Below the pieces are notes generated by a model. That model was not told the DNA's origin. It made no database searches and saw only the letters and a program-made list of their open reading frames with translations. This document shows positions 1 to 8,249 of a stretch of DNA of 40,330 nt, in pieces. The number at the start of each line of letters is the position of its first letter. The first letter of the stretch is position 1. Origin of the DNA: an uncultured Saprospiraceae bacterium (GTDB taxonomy: Bacteria > Bacteroidota > Bacteroidia > Chitinophagales > Saprospiraceae). The stretch is taken from NCBI GenBank assembly GCA_938007965.1, contig CALLMH010000092.1, forward strand, positions 1 through 40,330, written 5' to 3'. Position numbers and translations under genes: made by a program.

Positions 1-118
1 TCCACATATTTCTGCTATAACAACACTACGTTTCCTCTCTCCCTATCTCATCCATATACCTATTCGTAGGCCTCAGGACTGTATTTATGGACTATCCGTT
101 CGATCCGTTGAAGAGGTA
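1..118. other. Left-edge stretch with no recognised gene
   Basis: Short sequence before the porin gene. The second forward frame stays open from the edge to about 125, but the roughly 41 residues match nothing I recognise. No hairpin terminator, tRNA or promoter is evident. It could be the tail of a gene outside the window. Confidence 0.3.
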
Positions 119-2017
119 TTAATTTAATAGTAGCCAGCTTACACCAAATCTAAATTTGAAATCAAACTGAGGATAATTTACTATCTGATAAGCGACTTTA
201 TTACTGAAGATGTTATTGATATTTTCGAATCGAATAAAAAACCTGAATGTTTTTACCTTTCCTGTGAAATAGACATCAGTCATAGGGTAGAAATCTATAG
301 TCTCTGATGATTGAAAGAAATTACCAGTTACGGGGCTGAAACTAGCTCCTGTGTGTGAAGGTGTCAATCTTACTTCTGTACCCATTCTCGCAAACAAAGC
401 TTTGTCAAATAAATATCCAGTGATATGAATGTTATGTTTCGAGTGGACGGTTGGGAGATTGTATATATTATCATTGAATATTTGGAGTAATGCATAATTC
501 TCCATTCCTATTTTTCGAAATCTGATCTCATTCATTAGGGTGATTGACGTAGAGGAAAATATATCATCGGATTGTACTACAGTAGATGTAGCATCGTAAT
601 AAATGGCATTTGTTACCAATGATTGCTTTATGGCACCTTTTATTTTCAACTTTGGGATTTCGAATTCTCCGAACAAGTCAGAGCCGACGGGTTTTGTAAA
701 GTTATTCTCTTGCCATATTGGTCGACTATTGAGTATCAAACTTCTGCTCATAAGGTCAGGAGTATACCGATAGAATGCAGCGCCTCCATTTATATCGATC
801 CAACTGCCGATGTCGAGATTAAGACTGCCTCGAAGATGAAAATCGCCTGCACCTTCTCCGATTCCTAGTTGACCGATTGATTTTATAGCTAGTGATTTAG
901 TGATCGGTACATCACCTTTGAAGTCTAGAAATAGATTGTCAAAATTCGAATCGATACCCAGTTGATCTATCGAATATCTGTCATATACGATTCCCGCTCT
1001 GATGTTCAATCTCTCTCCATTGCTGGCATATGCGTAGAATGCATTTGATATTTTGTTGATCTTATTGTAGAATCTTATGCCTCTATCCTCTTTATTAAAT
1101 AATCCATAGGCGATAGAGTCTTGCGCGTTACTGGTATTTGGGTCAGTGAATTTATAGTACCTCGCGTCATACTTCAGATCATACCTTAGTAGGTACTGGA
1201 TATTACTTTTTTCTGGTTTGTTGAGCTGGTAATAGTTAATCAGAGAGTATTGCTTTTGCTGGTGACGCGTCTGAGCATCATCGGTTAATATTGGGACTAA
1301 TGATCTATCGCCAAATCCTGGTTGCATTAATAATGAGTCTCGTGCAAATTGCGTAATTCCTCCATTCTGACCCTCCTCGTTTACATTTGACAGCATTGAT
1401 AGGAATCCAGTATATCTTTTGTTTTCGCTTTGGTACCGAAGAGATACTCCGAAGTTAGTAGTTTTTGTAAGTTGATTTGTGTAGAATCCTTGTTGTCGGA
1501 TTCTTCTATAATTGAGACTTATACTAGTGCCATCATTGAAGCTTCTAGCAAAATCTGATCTGATTACAAAGTTTTGCTGCCCACTTACTGGAGTGAAAAA
1601 TACATTTGTTAGCGGCGTATTATTTTCATAAAATCGAAAATCATCCAATTTGAAGTTGTAAAGATCATATTGATTAAGACCTTCATCAAATCCTATGTAT
1701 GGGTTGGATTCATAGGTTTGTGCTCTAGAGGCGGATCCAGCGTTGCCTAGGTTTTGATAGTCGATCCATCTTCTCTTTGCAGGATCATACTGGTGGAAGA
1801 AATTATCCAATGTACTATCTTGGAAATCATAGAAAGTAGTAATATCTGATAGCTTGAAATACCGCAATATGATAGTGTCTGGTAGATTGCTTTTGGCGAT
1901 AGAGTCATTTCTAGCTTGAGACATTCTTGCATAGTCCATACTGTTTCTAACTTGAGCGGACAAGTCATGGATACTGATCACAGTAAGTATAGCAATAATG
2001 TACAAATGTATCTTCAT
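119..2017 (-). CDS. Putative outer-membrane porin (Porin_10-like)
   Basis: Outer-membrane beta-barrel protein of 632 residues. An N-terminal signal peptide (MKIHLYIIAILTVISIHDLSAQ) is followed by a mature chain rich in alternating hydrophobic and aromatic residues and short polar turns, as in barrel strands. The C-terminus is hydrophobic and aromatic (FGVSWLLLN). Length, N-terminal layout and composition fit the Bacteroidota 'putative porin' family (Porin_10); the substrate is unknown. I chose ATG at 2017. A TTG nine bases upstream (2026) is in frame, but it lies inside a TACATTTG box (complement of 2024-2031) that could be the promoter -7 element, so the message may be nearly leaderless. It is last in a leftward run of envelope genes. 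Family assignment is by general resemblance only. Confidence 0.8.
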   Translation of the reverse strand: MKIHLYIIAILTVISIHDLSAQVRNSMDYARMSQARNDSIAKSNLPDTIILRYFKLSDITTFYDFQDSTLDNFFHQYDPAKRRWIDYQNLGNAGSASRAQTYESNPYIGFDEGLNQYDLYNFKLDDFRFYENNTPLTNVFFTPVSGQQNFVIRSDFARSFNDGTSISLNYRRIRQQGFYTNQLTKTTNFGVSLRYQSENKRYTGFLSMLSNVNEEGQNGGITQFARDSLLMQPGFGDRSLVPILTDDAQTRHQQKQYSLINYYQLNKPEKSNIQYLLRYDLKYDARYYKFTDPNTSNAQDSIAYGLFNKEDRGIRFYNKINKISNAFYAYASNGERLNIRAGIVYDRYSIDQLGIDSNFDNLFLDFKGDVPITKSLAIKSIGQLGIGEGAGDFHLRGSLNLDIGSWIDINGGAAFYRYTPDLMSRSLILNSRPIWQENNFTKPVGSDLFGEFEIPKLKIKGAIKQSLVTNAIYYDATSTVVQSDDIFSSTSITLMNEIRFRKIGMENYALLQIFNDNIYNLPTVHSKHNIHITGYLFDKALFARMGTEVRLTPSHTGASFSPVTGNFFQSSETIDFYPMTDVYFTGKVKTFRFFIRFENINNIFSNKVAYQIVNYPQFDFKFRFGVSWLLLN

Positions 2018-2140
2018 CAGCGGCAAATGTAATAATCATAGCTGATAACGATGCGATTATTCATATTGCAGTTACAATTTGATCGATTTAGGGCATTATT
2101 AACTTTTGTATATCGTAATATGATTAGACGTAAGAGACGT

Positions 2141-2824
2141 CTAGATTCTTGATATTTGACCAGATCTGCCCCTTCCTATGGTGCTATCTTCTACATCACC
2201 TGTATAAGTGATTCTTCCACCAGAGCCGACATCAGCATCGAGTGCTTTGTTGGCATGTACTTTTATTGATGCACATGAGGCAGCATCAGCATTTACGGTA
2301 TCACATATTAGGAGTTTGGCATTGATATTAGATCCAGAACTGGCTTCGAAACTTCCTTCCTCAGCTTCTCCTTTTATTTTTAATGTTGCCCCTGATGATG
2401 CCTCTAAGTCTATGTTTTTTGCTATGATCTGGAGATTGGCATTAGCACCACTAGATACTTCAATATTGATATTTTCCGAGCGAATCTTTTCTTCATTTTT
2501 TAGAGAAGCGCCAGACGCAACTCCTATGCTGCTCAGTGTTTTGTAGTAGACGATTACTTTCGCTTGCGATTTATTAGATTTACGATAGTCACTTTTTATT
2601 TTTACGACTAAGTTTTCACCTTTGACTTCTGTTATTAGGTCCGATTCAGACCCTTTGATCATTTTATAATCCAACTTTTGAGTATCGGATTTTATAAGTT
2701 TCACCCCCACATTGCCACTTATTGATATTTTAGAAAAGTCACTTATGCTTCTAGATTGGGCTTCGCTTTTGAATGCAAATGTCATAGCAATAAGTAATAC
2801 TGTAATAATCGATATGTGTTTCAT
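2141..2824 (-). CDS. Head-GIN domain (DUF2807) exported protein
   Basis: Exported protein of 227 residues. MKHISIITVLLIAMTFAFKSEAQ is a signal peptide. The mature part is a right-handed repeat of short strands rich in SSGA, ASSGAT and SGSN turns, typical of the putative auto-transporter adhesin head-GIN domain (DUF2807). Function is unknown; an envelope or adhesion role is commonly suggested. The same frame opens upstream to an ATG at 2977 that overlaps the FKBP stop codon as ATGA. That would put 51 charged residues before the signal peptide, so 2824 is the better start. It lies downstream of the FKBP lipoprotein gene on the same strand and is probably cotranscribed. Confidence 0.85.
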   Translation of the reverse strand: MKHISIITVLLIAMTFAFKSEAQSRSISDFSKISISGNVGVKLIKSDTQKLDYKMIKGSESDLITEVKGENLVVKIKSDYRKSNKSQAKVIVYYKTLSSIGVASGASLKNEEKIRSENINIEVSSGANANLQIIAKNIDLEASSGATLKIKGEAEEGSFEASSGSNINAKLLICDTVNADAASCASIKVHANKALDADVGSGGRITYTGDVEDSTIGRGRSGQISRI

Positions 2825-2973
2825 AAGATATTTTTTTTGGCTCTTGAGTAAGGAGTATTTTTTCAATCGTTTGCTTCTTTGTTGTATTTTATCACCTCTA
2901 CTTTGACGGTAGCTTTGAGTTATCTCATTGTCTTGAAATTTCGTTTTTTCAGGAAGACCTTTGAAGAGTACTA

Positions 2974-3531
2974 TCATTCTTTCGTTTCTTCTAGTACTTT
3001 TATATCGAAGGCGATATTCGTATCAGGGTCTATATAGCCAGGAAATCCTTTCTTACCATATCCCATATGTGATGGTATCAGTAGGGTAGCTTCAGTACCT
3101 CTCTTGAGATACGGTAGGGCTTCATTCCATCCTGCATTCATATTACCCACTCGGAATGTGATAGGTTCGCCTCTACCATAAGAAGAATCAAATTCTTTAC
3201 CATCTAGCGTATAGCCTTTGTAGTCAACACTTATTTTGTCGCCCCACTTGACTTGTTCTCCGCTTCCTTCTGTATGTGTTTGGATATATACGCCACTTTT
3301 AGTTCTTATGGCGCTTATATTGTTGTCGGCTGCGTATTCTATGAGTGTATTTTCATCTTTTTGGTCGAGTGTAGTAGGTTCGGCATGATAGTACTTGTAG
3401 AGGTCTCCTAAGTCGGCCTTCGTCTTTTTGGACGTTGTGATTTGAGTACTTGGAGAATCATTCTTCTGATTCTTGCATGAGCCTAAAAGTAGGCCAGTAA
3501 ATAGAGTAATTGCGAAAAGTATATTTTTCAT
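2974..3531 (-). CDS. FKBP-type peptidyl-prolyl isomerase lipoprotein
   Basis: Peptidyl-prolyl cis-trans isomerase of 185 residues that should act as an envelope folding factor. MKNILFAITLFTGLLLGSC is a lipoprotein signal with an LGSC lipobox. The FKBP domain fills the C-terminal half (about 88-182), with VDYKGYTLDGKEFDSS, the PITFRVG strand, W-N-EALPYLKRG and the LIPSHMGYG turn. The in-frame TTG at 3549 would add six residues before the signal, so ATG at 3531 is preferred. It follows the TPR gene by ten bases, which suggests an operon. Confidence 0.93.
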   Translation of the reverse strand: MKNILFAITLFTGLLLGSCKNQKNDSPSTQITTSKKTKADLGDLYKYYHAEPTTLDQKDENTLIEYAADNNISAIRTKSGVYIQTHTEGSGEQVKWGDKISVDYKGYTLDGKEFDSSYGRGEPITFRVGNMNAGWNEALPYLKRGTEATLLIPSHMGYGKKGFPGYIDPDTNIAFDIKVLEETKE

Positions 3532-3541
3532 GTTTTTTATT

Positions 3542-3862
3542 TTAATCAACGTCTAAATTCATCCTAGCGGTATGCAATTCTGATAATGCATGGAAGTCAG
3601 CTACTTTTTTTGCTATCTCGATACCTTTGTCATAAGTCTCTATTGCCTTCTCAGGCATCGATAGTTCCAACTGTAGAGCTGCTAAGTGATAGTAGAGTCC
3701 CACATAATCTGGATCATTTTCTCTTAGCGTATTATAGGTGTCTAAGGCTTTTTTCAGTGTTCCTATTTTCTCATACTCTTTTGCAAGTGCAAACATTAGA
3801 AAACTATCTGATGGATCATCTTTCAAGAAATTAAGTAGTGTATCTATTCTGTTTTTTTGCAT
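3542..3862 (-). CDS. Small TPR-repeat protein
   Basis: A 106-residue protein made almost wholly of tetratricopeptide helices: one TPR near residues 17-50 (FMLAKEYEKIG pattern, ALDTYNTLRENDPDYV) and another near 50-85 (YYHLAALQLELSMPEKAIETYDKGIEIA). There is no signal peptide or membrane segment, so it is probably cytoplasmic and binds a protein partner. It is the first gene of a leftward run with the FKBP lipoprotein and head-GIN genes. The partner cannot be told from sequence. Confidence 0.85.
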   Translation of the reverse strand: MQKNRIDTLLNFLKDDPSDSFLMFALAKEYEKIGTLKKALDTYNTLRENDPDYVGLYYHLAALQLELSMPEKAIETYDKGIEIAKKVADFHALSELHTARMNLDVD

Positions 3863-3915
3863 ATAATATATAATGAGTTGTGAACAATATTTAGTTCAAT
3901 TTGTCATGTAATTGT

Positions 3916-3940
3916 ATAATTTAACTCTGAGTTAAATTAT
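3916..3940. promoter_or_regulatory. 25-bp perfect inverted repeat, likely operator upstream of etfB
   Basis: Two 12-base arms (ATAATTTAACTC and GAGTTAAATTAT) flank a single central T and are perfect complements. The element lies in the divergent gap between the TPR gene and etfB, about 30 bases upstream of the predicted etfB -33 element. There is no T-run, so an operator for a dimeric repressor or activator is more likely than a terminator. The regulator is not identifiable here. Confidence 0.6.
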
Positions 3941-3971
3941 TGAAATTATCCAATTATCTTTGCATCGGTAA

Positions 3972-4002
3972 TTGTATTGCGTAATTTTGTGTTGTACTTT
4001 TG
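3972..4002 (+). promoter_or_regulatory. Predicted sigma-A promoter of etfBA
   Basis: TTG at 3972-3974, a 20-base spacer, and TACTTTTG at 3995-4002 fit the Bacteroidota -33/-7 pattern (TTG, then TAnnTTTG). Transcription would start near 4009, giving a leader of about 65 bases before etfB. Confidence 0.55.
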
Positions 4003-4074
4003 ATTTAAATACAAAAGTAATTTTCAGAAACGTAAAACAATGTTACGTTTATTTAAATAAATAAAATAGAGTAA

Positions 4075-4815
4075 ATGAAAATATTAGTCTGCATCACAAA
4101 GACTCCTGAAACTACCGCTAAAATAGCATTTACTGACGGTAATAAAGAGTTTAATAAAGATGGCGTACAATATATCATGAATCCATATGATGAATGGTAT
4201 GCACTGGTAAGGGCACTAGAGTTGAAAGAAGCGAATGGAGGCACGGTAACAGTGCTCAATGTCGGAGATTCTTCAAATGATATCATAATCAGAAAAGGTC
4301 TAGCGCTAGGAGCGGATGATGCTGTAAGAATCGATACGGATGCTCTGAGTGCATATCAGACAGCTGCACAGATATCTGCATATGCAAGCGATAAGTCCTA
4401 CGACCTTATATTTCTAGGAAAGGAATCTATAGACTATAATGGTAGCGAAGTGGGTGGACTATTGGCCGAAATGTTAAGTTTGCCATATGTATCATATGTG
4501 TCTCATTTGGAAGTGTCTGGAGGTGTATCAACCGTATCTAGAGACATCGAGGGTGGGGTAGAAGTATCAGAAGTAAGTGGACCATTCGTATTATCAGCTG
4601 CTAAGGGATTAGCCGAACAGAGGATAGCAAATATGAAAGGCATCATGATGTCAAAGAGAAAGCCACTGACCGTAGTGCCGCCCGCAGATGTTGAAAATCC
4701 TGTAGAAGTAGTATCCTACACCCTTCCAGAAGGGAAGTCCGGGGTCAAAATGATTGCTCCTGATGATATGCAAGAGCTGGTCAGATTACTTCACGAAGAA
4801 GCAAAAGTGATATAG
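4075..4815 (+). CDS. etfB: Electron transfer flavoprotein subunit beta
   Basis: Beta subunit (246 residues) of the heterodimeric electron transfer flavoprotein, which takes electrons from acyl-CoA and related dehydrogenases and passes them to the quinone pool through ETF:quinone oxidoreductase. The N-terminus MKILVCITKTPET, the NPYDEWYALVRALELKE segment and the later LAEMLSLPYVSYV and ANMKGIMMSKRKPL stretches are diagnostic, and the length is normal. etfA follows after 36 bases on the same strand. A palindrome and a good -33/-7 promoter lie upstream. No acyl-CoA dehydrogenase gene is adjacent. Confidence 0.96.
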   Translation: MKILVCITKTPETTAKIAFTDGNKEFNKDGVQYIMNPYDEWYALVRALELKEANGGTVTVLNVGDSSNDIIIRKGLALGADDAVRIDTDALSAYQTAAQISAYASDKSYDLIFLGKESIDYNGSEVGGLLAEMLSLPYVSYVSHLEVSGGVSTVSRDIEGGVEVSEVSGPFVLSAAKGLAEQRIANMKGIMMSKRKPLTVVPPADVENPVEVVSYTLPEGKSGVKMIAPDDMQELVRLLHEEAKVI

Positions 4816-4851
4816 GATCACATTGTTGATTAAAAATTTAAAAAGATAACC

Positions 4852-5814
4852 ATGGCAGTATTAGTATATGCGGAAACGCAAGCCAATAAAATAAAGAAAG
4901 CATCTCTTGAGTGTGTTTTCTACGGAAATAAAATAGCTGAAATATTAGGAACTGAATGTATAGCATTGGTGCTCGGAAGTGCATCTGATGCAGGAGATCT
5001 GGGCATATATGGTGCGAGCCGAGTAATACAAGTAAGTGATTCAAGCTTAGATGCATTTGATAGTTCGGTTCATTCTGACGTAGTAGTTCAAGTTGCCGAT
5101 CAAGTATCAGCGGATACTGTGATATTAGCACATTCTTCGACGGGGAAATCTCTAATCGGAAGATTGGCCGCTAAAATGAAGGCAGGAAGTGTCTCCGGGG
5201 TGGTCGGATTGCCTAATGTTGACAATGGATTTACCGTAGATAAAAGTGTGTTTTCAGGAAAGGCAATAGCGAGTTACTTAATCAAATCAGATAAAAGGGT
5301 GTTGTCTCTTTCGGGTAATTCATTTAAACCAGAAGCGATAGGAGCAGCTGTTGCTGTGGAGAGTACAGACGTTACTATCCCAGCATCCACAGTGAAAGTC
5401 TTAGAAGTCAAAAGAGAAGAAGGTATAGTGCCACTGCCAGAAGCTGAACTTGTGGTGTCAGCTGGAAGAGGTATGAAAGGACCAGAAAATTGGGGCATCA
5501 TAGAGGATCTAGCTACTGTGCTAGGTGCCACTACTGCATGTAGTCGTCCGGTAGCGGACATAGGATGGAGACCACACCATGAGCATGTAGGTCAGACCGG
5601 TGTAGCTATCAAGCCCAATCTATATATAGCGGCTGGGATTAGTGGTGCGATTCAACATCTGGCTGGAGTGAACAATTCTAAAGTAATAGTTGTTATTAAT
5701 AAGGATCCTGAAGCCCCATTTTTCAAAGCTGCAGATTATGGAGTAGAGGGTGATTTGTTTGATGTAGTTCCCAAGTTGACAGCAGCTTTGAAAGAATATA
5801 AGTCAAGTATTTAG
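4852..5814 (+). CDS. etfA: Electron transfer flavoprotein subunit alpha
   Basis: Alpha subunit (320 residues), which carries the FAD-binding C-terminal domain of the complex. The FAD motif region is clear in the last 120 residues: SAGRGMKGPENW, ATTACSRPVADIGW, HEHVGQTG, KPNLYIAAGISGAIQHLAG and VVINKDPEAPFFKAADYGVEGDLF. The N-terminal half is the usual alpha/beta domain. ATG at 4852 directly follows the etfB gene in the same operon. It has full family length and no sign of damage. Confidence 0.96.
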   Translation: MAVLVYAETQANKIKKASLECVFYGNKIAEILGTECIALVLGSASDAGDLGIYGASRVIQVSDSSLDAFDSSVHSDVVVQVADQVSADTVILAHSSTGKSLIGRLAAKMKAGSVSGVVGLPNVDNGFTVDKSVFSGKAIASYLIKSDKRVLSLSGNSFKPEAIGAAVAVESTDVTIPASTVKVLEVKREEGIVPLPEAELVVSAGRGMKGPENWGIIEDLATVLGATTACSRPVADIGWRPHHEHVGQTGVAIKPNLYIAAGISGAIQHLAGVNNSKVIVVINKDPEAPFFKAADYGVEGDLFDVVPKLTAALKEYKSSI

Positions 5815-5822
5815 AAAAATAC

Positions 5823-5847
5823 CACCAGACTGAGGACTTGTCAGGTG
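5823..5847 (+). terminator. Weak hairpin after etfA
   Basis: CACCaGAC and GTCaGGTG form a seven-pair stem with one A-A mismatch around an eight-base loop, just after the etfA stop codon. No T-run follows, so it may mark an mRNA 3' end or a processing site rather than an intrinsic terminator. Confidence 0.3.
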
Positions 5848-6001
5848 TTACAAAATGTGATATGAAAGTTATAAGTGTAGGCACGGTTTTAAATTAAAAA
5901 AACTTTCTAGTTTTATTTTGAAATTTGAAAAGTAATAACGATGTTTACATTACAATTTTAGGGGAGAAGTTTCTTAGAATAATGTTACAAAAAATTTGAA
6001 T

Positions 6002-6507
6002 AAAGACGTAATTGGTTTATCGTGATAGCTGGGGGCAAAGACGCCTGTTTTTGTCCCCTCTTTTTACCTTTCCAATAGACGTATAAGTTATAGATAAAGT
6101 TGATCTAAAGATGTAATTGGTTTATCGTGATAGCTGGGAGCAAAGACGCCTGTTTTTGTTCCCGCTTTTTTGATCTTCTTTTTCATAAAAAATATATTGA
6201 GGTTTTTAATAATTCTCAAAAGATGTAATTGGTTTATCGTGATAGCTGGGAGCAAAGACGCCTGTTTTTGTTCCCGCTTTTTTGATTTTCCTTTTCATGA
6301 AAAAATATATTGAGGATTTTTAATAATTCTCAAAAGATGTAATTGGTTTATCGTGATAGCTGGGGGCAAAGACGCCTGTTTTTGTTCCCGCTTTTTTGAT
6401 CTTCCTTTTCACAAAAAATATATTGAGGAATTTAATAATTCTTTAAAGATGTAATTGGTTTATCGTGATAGCTGGGAGCAAAGACGCCTGTTTTTGTTCC
6501 CGCTTTT
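6002..6507 (+). repeat. Array of five tandem ~112-bp repeats with terminator-like hairpins
   Basis: Five copies of a roughly 64-base module lie at 6002-6065, 6107-6171, 6219-6283, 6333-6397 and 6445-6507, with start-to-start distances of 105, 112, 114 and 112 bases. Each has a conserved head (GTAATTGGTTTATCGTGATA), then an 11-pair hairpin around an invariant CGCCTG loop, then a T-run. The base of the stem changes in a compensated way: G-C in copy 1, A-T in copies 2, 3 and 5, G-T in copy 4. Links between copies 2 to 5 are also related and hold a second hairpin (TTGAGG with CTCAA or CTTTAA). Frames are not kept between copies, so the array is not coding. Candidates are a tandem small-RNA array, stacked terminators after etfBA, or a REP-like family. 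Confidence 0.85.
6031..6065 (+). terminator. Hairpin plus T-run of repeat copy 1
   Basis: GGGGGCAAAGA (6031-6041) pairs with TTTTTGTCCCC (6048-6058) across the CGCCTG loop, followed by TCTTTTT. It is the first of five such structures and could end transcripts from etfBA. Confidence 0.55.
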
Positions 6508-6720
6508 ATTTTAAAATAGTGATGTCCCGAAATACAGATTATCCTTTTATCCAATAGACTATGACAGCCCTTCCTTCTGAAGAGATTACCCCTTTTTGAA
6601 TGATCTAATCGCAACATAATTATAATGCTCTCCTTACTTCTTACATTTATACGATTCTGATTTATTTTAGAGGAATAATTTGTATTTTGGTGTTTTAATT
6701 AACCACAAAAAACAATTCAT

Positions 6721-7209
6721 ATGAAAAATTTATATTTAGTTGTTATTATTTTTTTTGGAGGTATGATATCTGCTCAAGCACAGGATTATGATTCTGCCAT
6801 AGGATTAAGGTTAGGATTCCCTACATCCATTACGTACAAGAAATTTATAACCGAAACCAATGCCTTCGAAGTATATGGAGGTATAAGAGGTGAAGGAACA
6901 GGGACCTCAATAAGAGCAAACGCTGCATATCTGATACACACAGAACTTGGGGATACTGAAGGACTTAAATGGTATTACGGAGGAGGAGCTGGAGTTGCAT
7001 TTTATAGTTTTGATGCTGGATTTGTAGGAGATTCTGGCTCATCAATTACCGCGAGTGGTTATATAGGATTAGAGTATACTTTAGATGACATTCCACTGAC
7101 TTTTTCTATTGATTGGACACCGACAATTTTCATTGGTGGATTCGGTAGAGGATTTGGTACTGATAATGGAGCATTAGCTGTAAGATATATACTCGCTGGA
7201 GATGATTAA
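6721..7209 (+). CDS. Small outer-membrane beta-barrel protein
   Basis: A 162-residue exported protein. A signal peptide (MKNLYLVVIIFFGGMISAQAQ) is followed by about eight amphipathic strands with glycine and aromatic alternation (GLRLGFPTSITYKKF, NAFEVYGGIRG, WYYGGGAGVAFY, SGYIGLEYTL, FSIDWTPTIFIGG, ALAVRYIL). This fits the eight-stranded outer-membrane barrel class widespread in Bacteroidota. There is no catalytic motif. It stands alone between the repeat array and a strong terminator; a TATTTTG box near 6683 may be its -7 element. Function is unknown. Confidence 0.8.
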   Translation: MKNLYLVVIIFFGGMISAQAQDYDSAIGLRLGFPTSITYKKFITETNAFEVYGGIRGEGTGTSIRANAAYLIHTELGDTEGLKWYYGGGAGVAFYSFDAGFVGDSGSSITASGYIGLEYTLDDIPLTFSIDWTPTIFIGGFGRGFGTDNGALAVRYILAGDD

Positions 7210-7239
7210 TTTCACAGAGTTATAAATTTATTCATGATG

Positions 7240-7274
7240 AACGGCGAAATATATAGAATGTTTCGCCGTTTTTT
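7240..7274 (+). terminator. Rho-independent terminator after the barrel protein gene
   Basis: AACGGCGAAA (7240-7249) and TTTCGCCGTT (7261-7270) form a perfect ten-pair stem with an 11-base loop, running into TTTTTT. Confidence 0.88.
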
Positions 7275-7289
7275 ATCTAAAGTTATGCG

Positions 7290-8078
7290 ATGATGCTCGT
7301 AAAGTCAATAGTAATATATCCTATTAAAGGATGCAGAGGCGTGGAGATAGACTCATGTGCTGTACATGAAAGAGGATTTGAAAATGATCGAAGATATATG
7401 CTCGTAGATAAGCATAATATGTTCGTTTCACAGAGGTCTCATCCTGAACTATCTCAGATCATAACTTCTTTAACATCAAAACAGATTGATATATCTTATG
7501 ATGATGAGCGGTTTTCATTTGATTTGGATGAGATTACCAACGAGGTGATTAATATTACACTATTCGAACACACGATATCAGGGACTATAGTTTCTCAAGC
7601 AGCGAATAGTTACTTCAGTAACATTCTAGGCGAAGATATACGATTTGTCAAAATGACGCAAACCAATACTCGGCACAAAAAACTAATCAAAGGCCCGGAG
7701 GCTACCGAAGTCAGCTTTGCGGACGGGTATCCATACCTCATAGTAGGTACTGATAGCCTTCGTCAATTAAATGCTAGGCTAGATTCTCCCGTTCTTATGG
7801 ATCGATTTAGGCCGAATATCATTATCGAGACGAGTACAGCACACATTGAAGATTCATGGGAGTCGATCAAAGTTGGCGATGTAGATATGTTGGTCATAAA
7901 GCCTTGTGCACGATGTTCTGTAATTACAATCGATCAGCAGACAGCCGAGAAGTCAAAAGGTACAATCAAGGCATTGTCCTCATATCGTAAGGTAGACAAT
8001 AAAATATATTTTGGTGTCAATGCGATTACGCTTAGTCGAGGACATATTAATATAGGTGATTCTGTTGTTACTTTATAA
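7290..8078 (+). CDS. MOSC domain protein (YcbX-like)
   Basis: A 262-residue protein with an N-terminal MOSC beta-barrel domain (about 1-110, starting LVKSIVIYPIKGCRGVEID) and a C-terminal MOSC domain (about 120-262). The segments DGYPYLIVGTDSL, DRFRPNIIIE and the PCARCSVITIDQQT cysteine motif are typical. MOSC proteins bind the molybdenum cofactor or its sulfur, and some reduce N-hydroxylated compounds. The usual fused 2Fe-2S domain of long YcbX forms is absent. ATG codons at 7290 and 7293 are both possible. The electron partner is not encoded nearby. Confidence 0.9.
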   Translation: MMLVKSIVIYPIKGCRGVEIDSCAVHERGFENDRRYMLVDKHNMFVSQRSHPELSQIITSLTSKQIDISYDDERFSFDLDEITNEVINITLFEHTISGTIVSQAANSYFSNILGEDIRFVKMTQTNTRHKKLIKGPEATEVSFADGYPYLIVGTDSLRQLNARLDSPVLMDRFRPNIIIETSTAHIEDSWESIKVGDVDMLVIKPCARCSVITIDQQTAEKSKGTIKALSSYRKVDNKIYFGVNAITLSRGHINIGDSVVTL

Positions 8079-8196
8079 CTGAGGATCGTACTTCTATAAT
8101 TGTATATTGATTATACTGTAAGCTACTTTTGTTTTCCAATATCGATATTATGTAGATCTACCATCTTATTTATTATATAAGATAGACTTGACAAGG

Positions 8197-8225
8197 TTTG
8201 TAATTGAAAACATTTTCTATTTTTG
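8197..8225 (+). promoter_or_regulatory. Predicted sigma-A promoter of lspA
   Basis: TTTG (8197-8200), a 17-base spacer and TATTTTTG (8218-8225) match the -33/-7 consensus. Transcription near 8232 makes the TTG at 8223 impossible as start and supports ATG at 8250. Confidence 0.55.
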
Positions 8226-8249
8226 AGGCGATTTGAGAAGATAAGATAT

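Noticed and set aside
2825-2977. Longer start (ATG 2977) for the head-GIN gene, overlapping the FKBP stop as ATGA
   Set aside because: It would place 51 charged residues before a good signal peptide that begins at ATG 2824.
6002-6507. CRISPR array
   Set aside because: The repeat units are about 64 bases with structured T-run ends, the intervening sequences of copies 2 to 5 are related to one another rather than unique, and there are no cas genes nearby.
6432-6617. 61-residue reverse-strand open frame at the end of the repeat array
   Set aside because: Its C-terminal part is the complement of repeat copy 5; unit lengths of 112 bases break the frame in other copies, and it lacks a start context.
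8223-8249. TTG start for lspA
   Set aside because: The TTG is part of the predicted -7 promoter box, so it would not be in the message; ATG 8250 starts the first membrane helix correctly.
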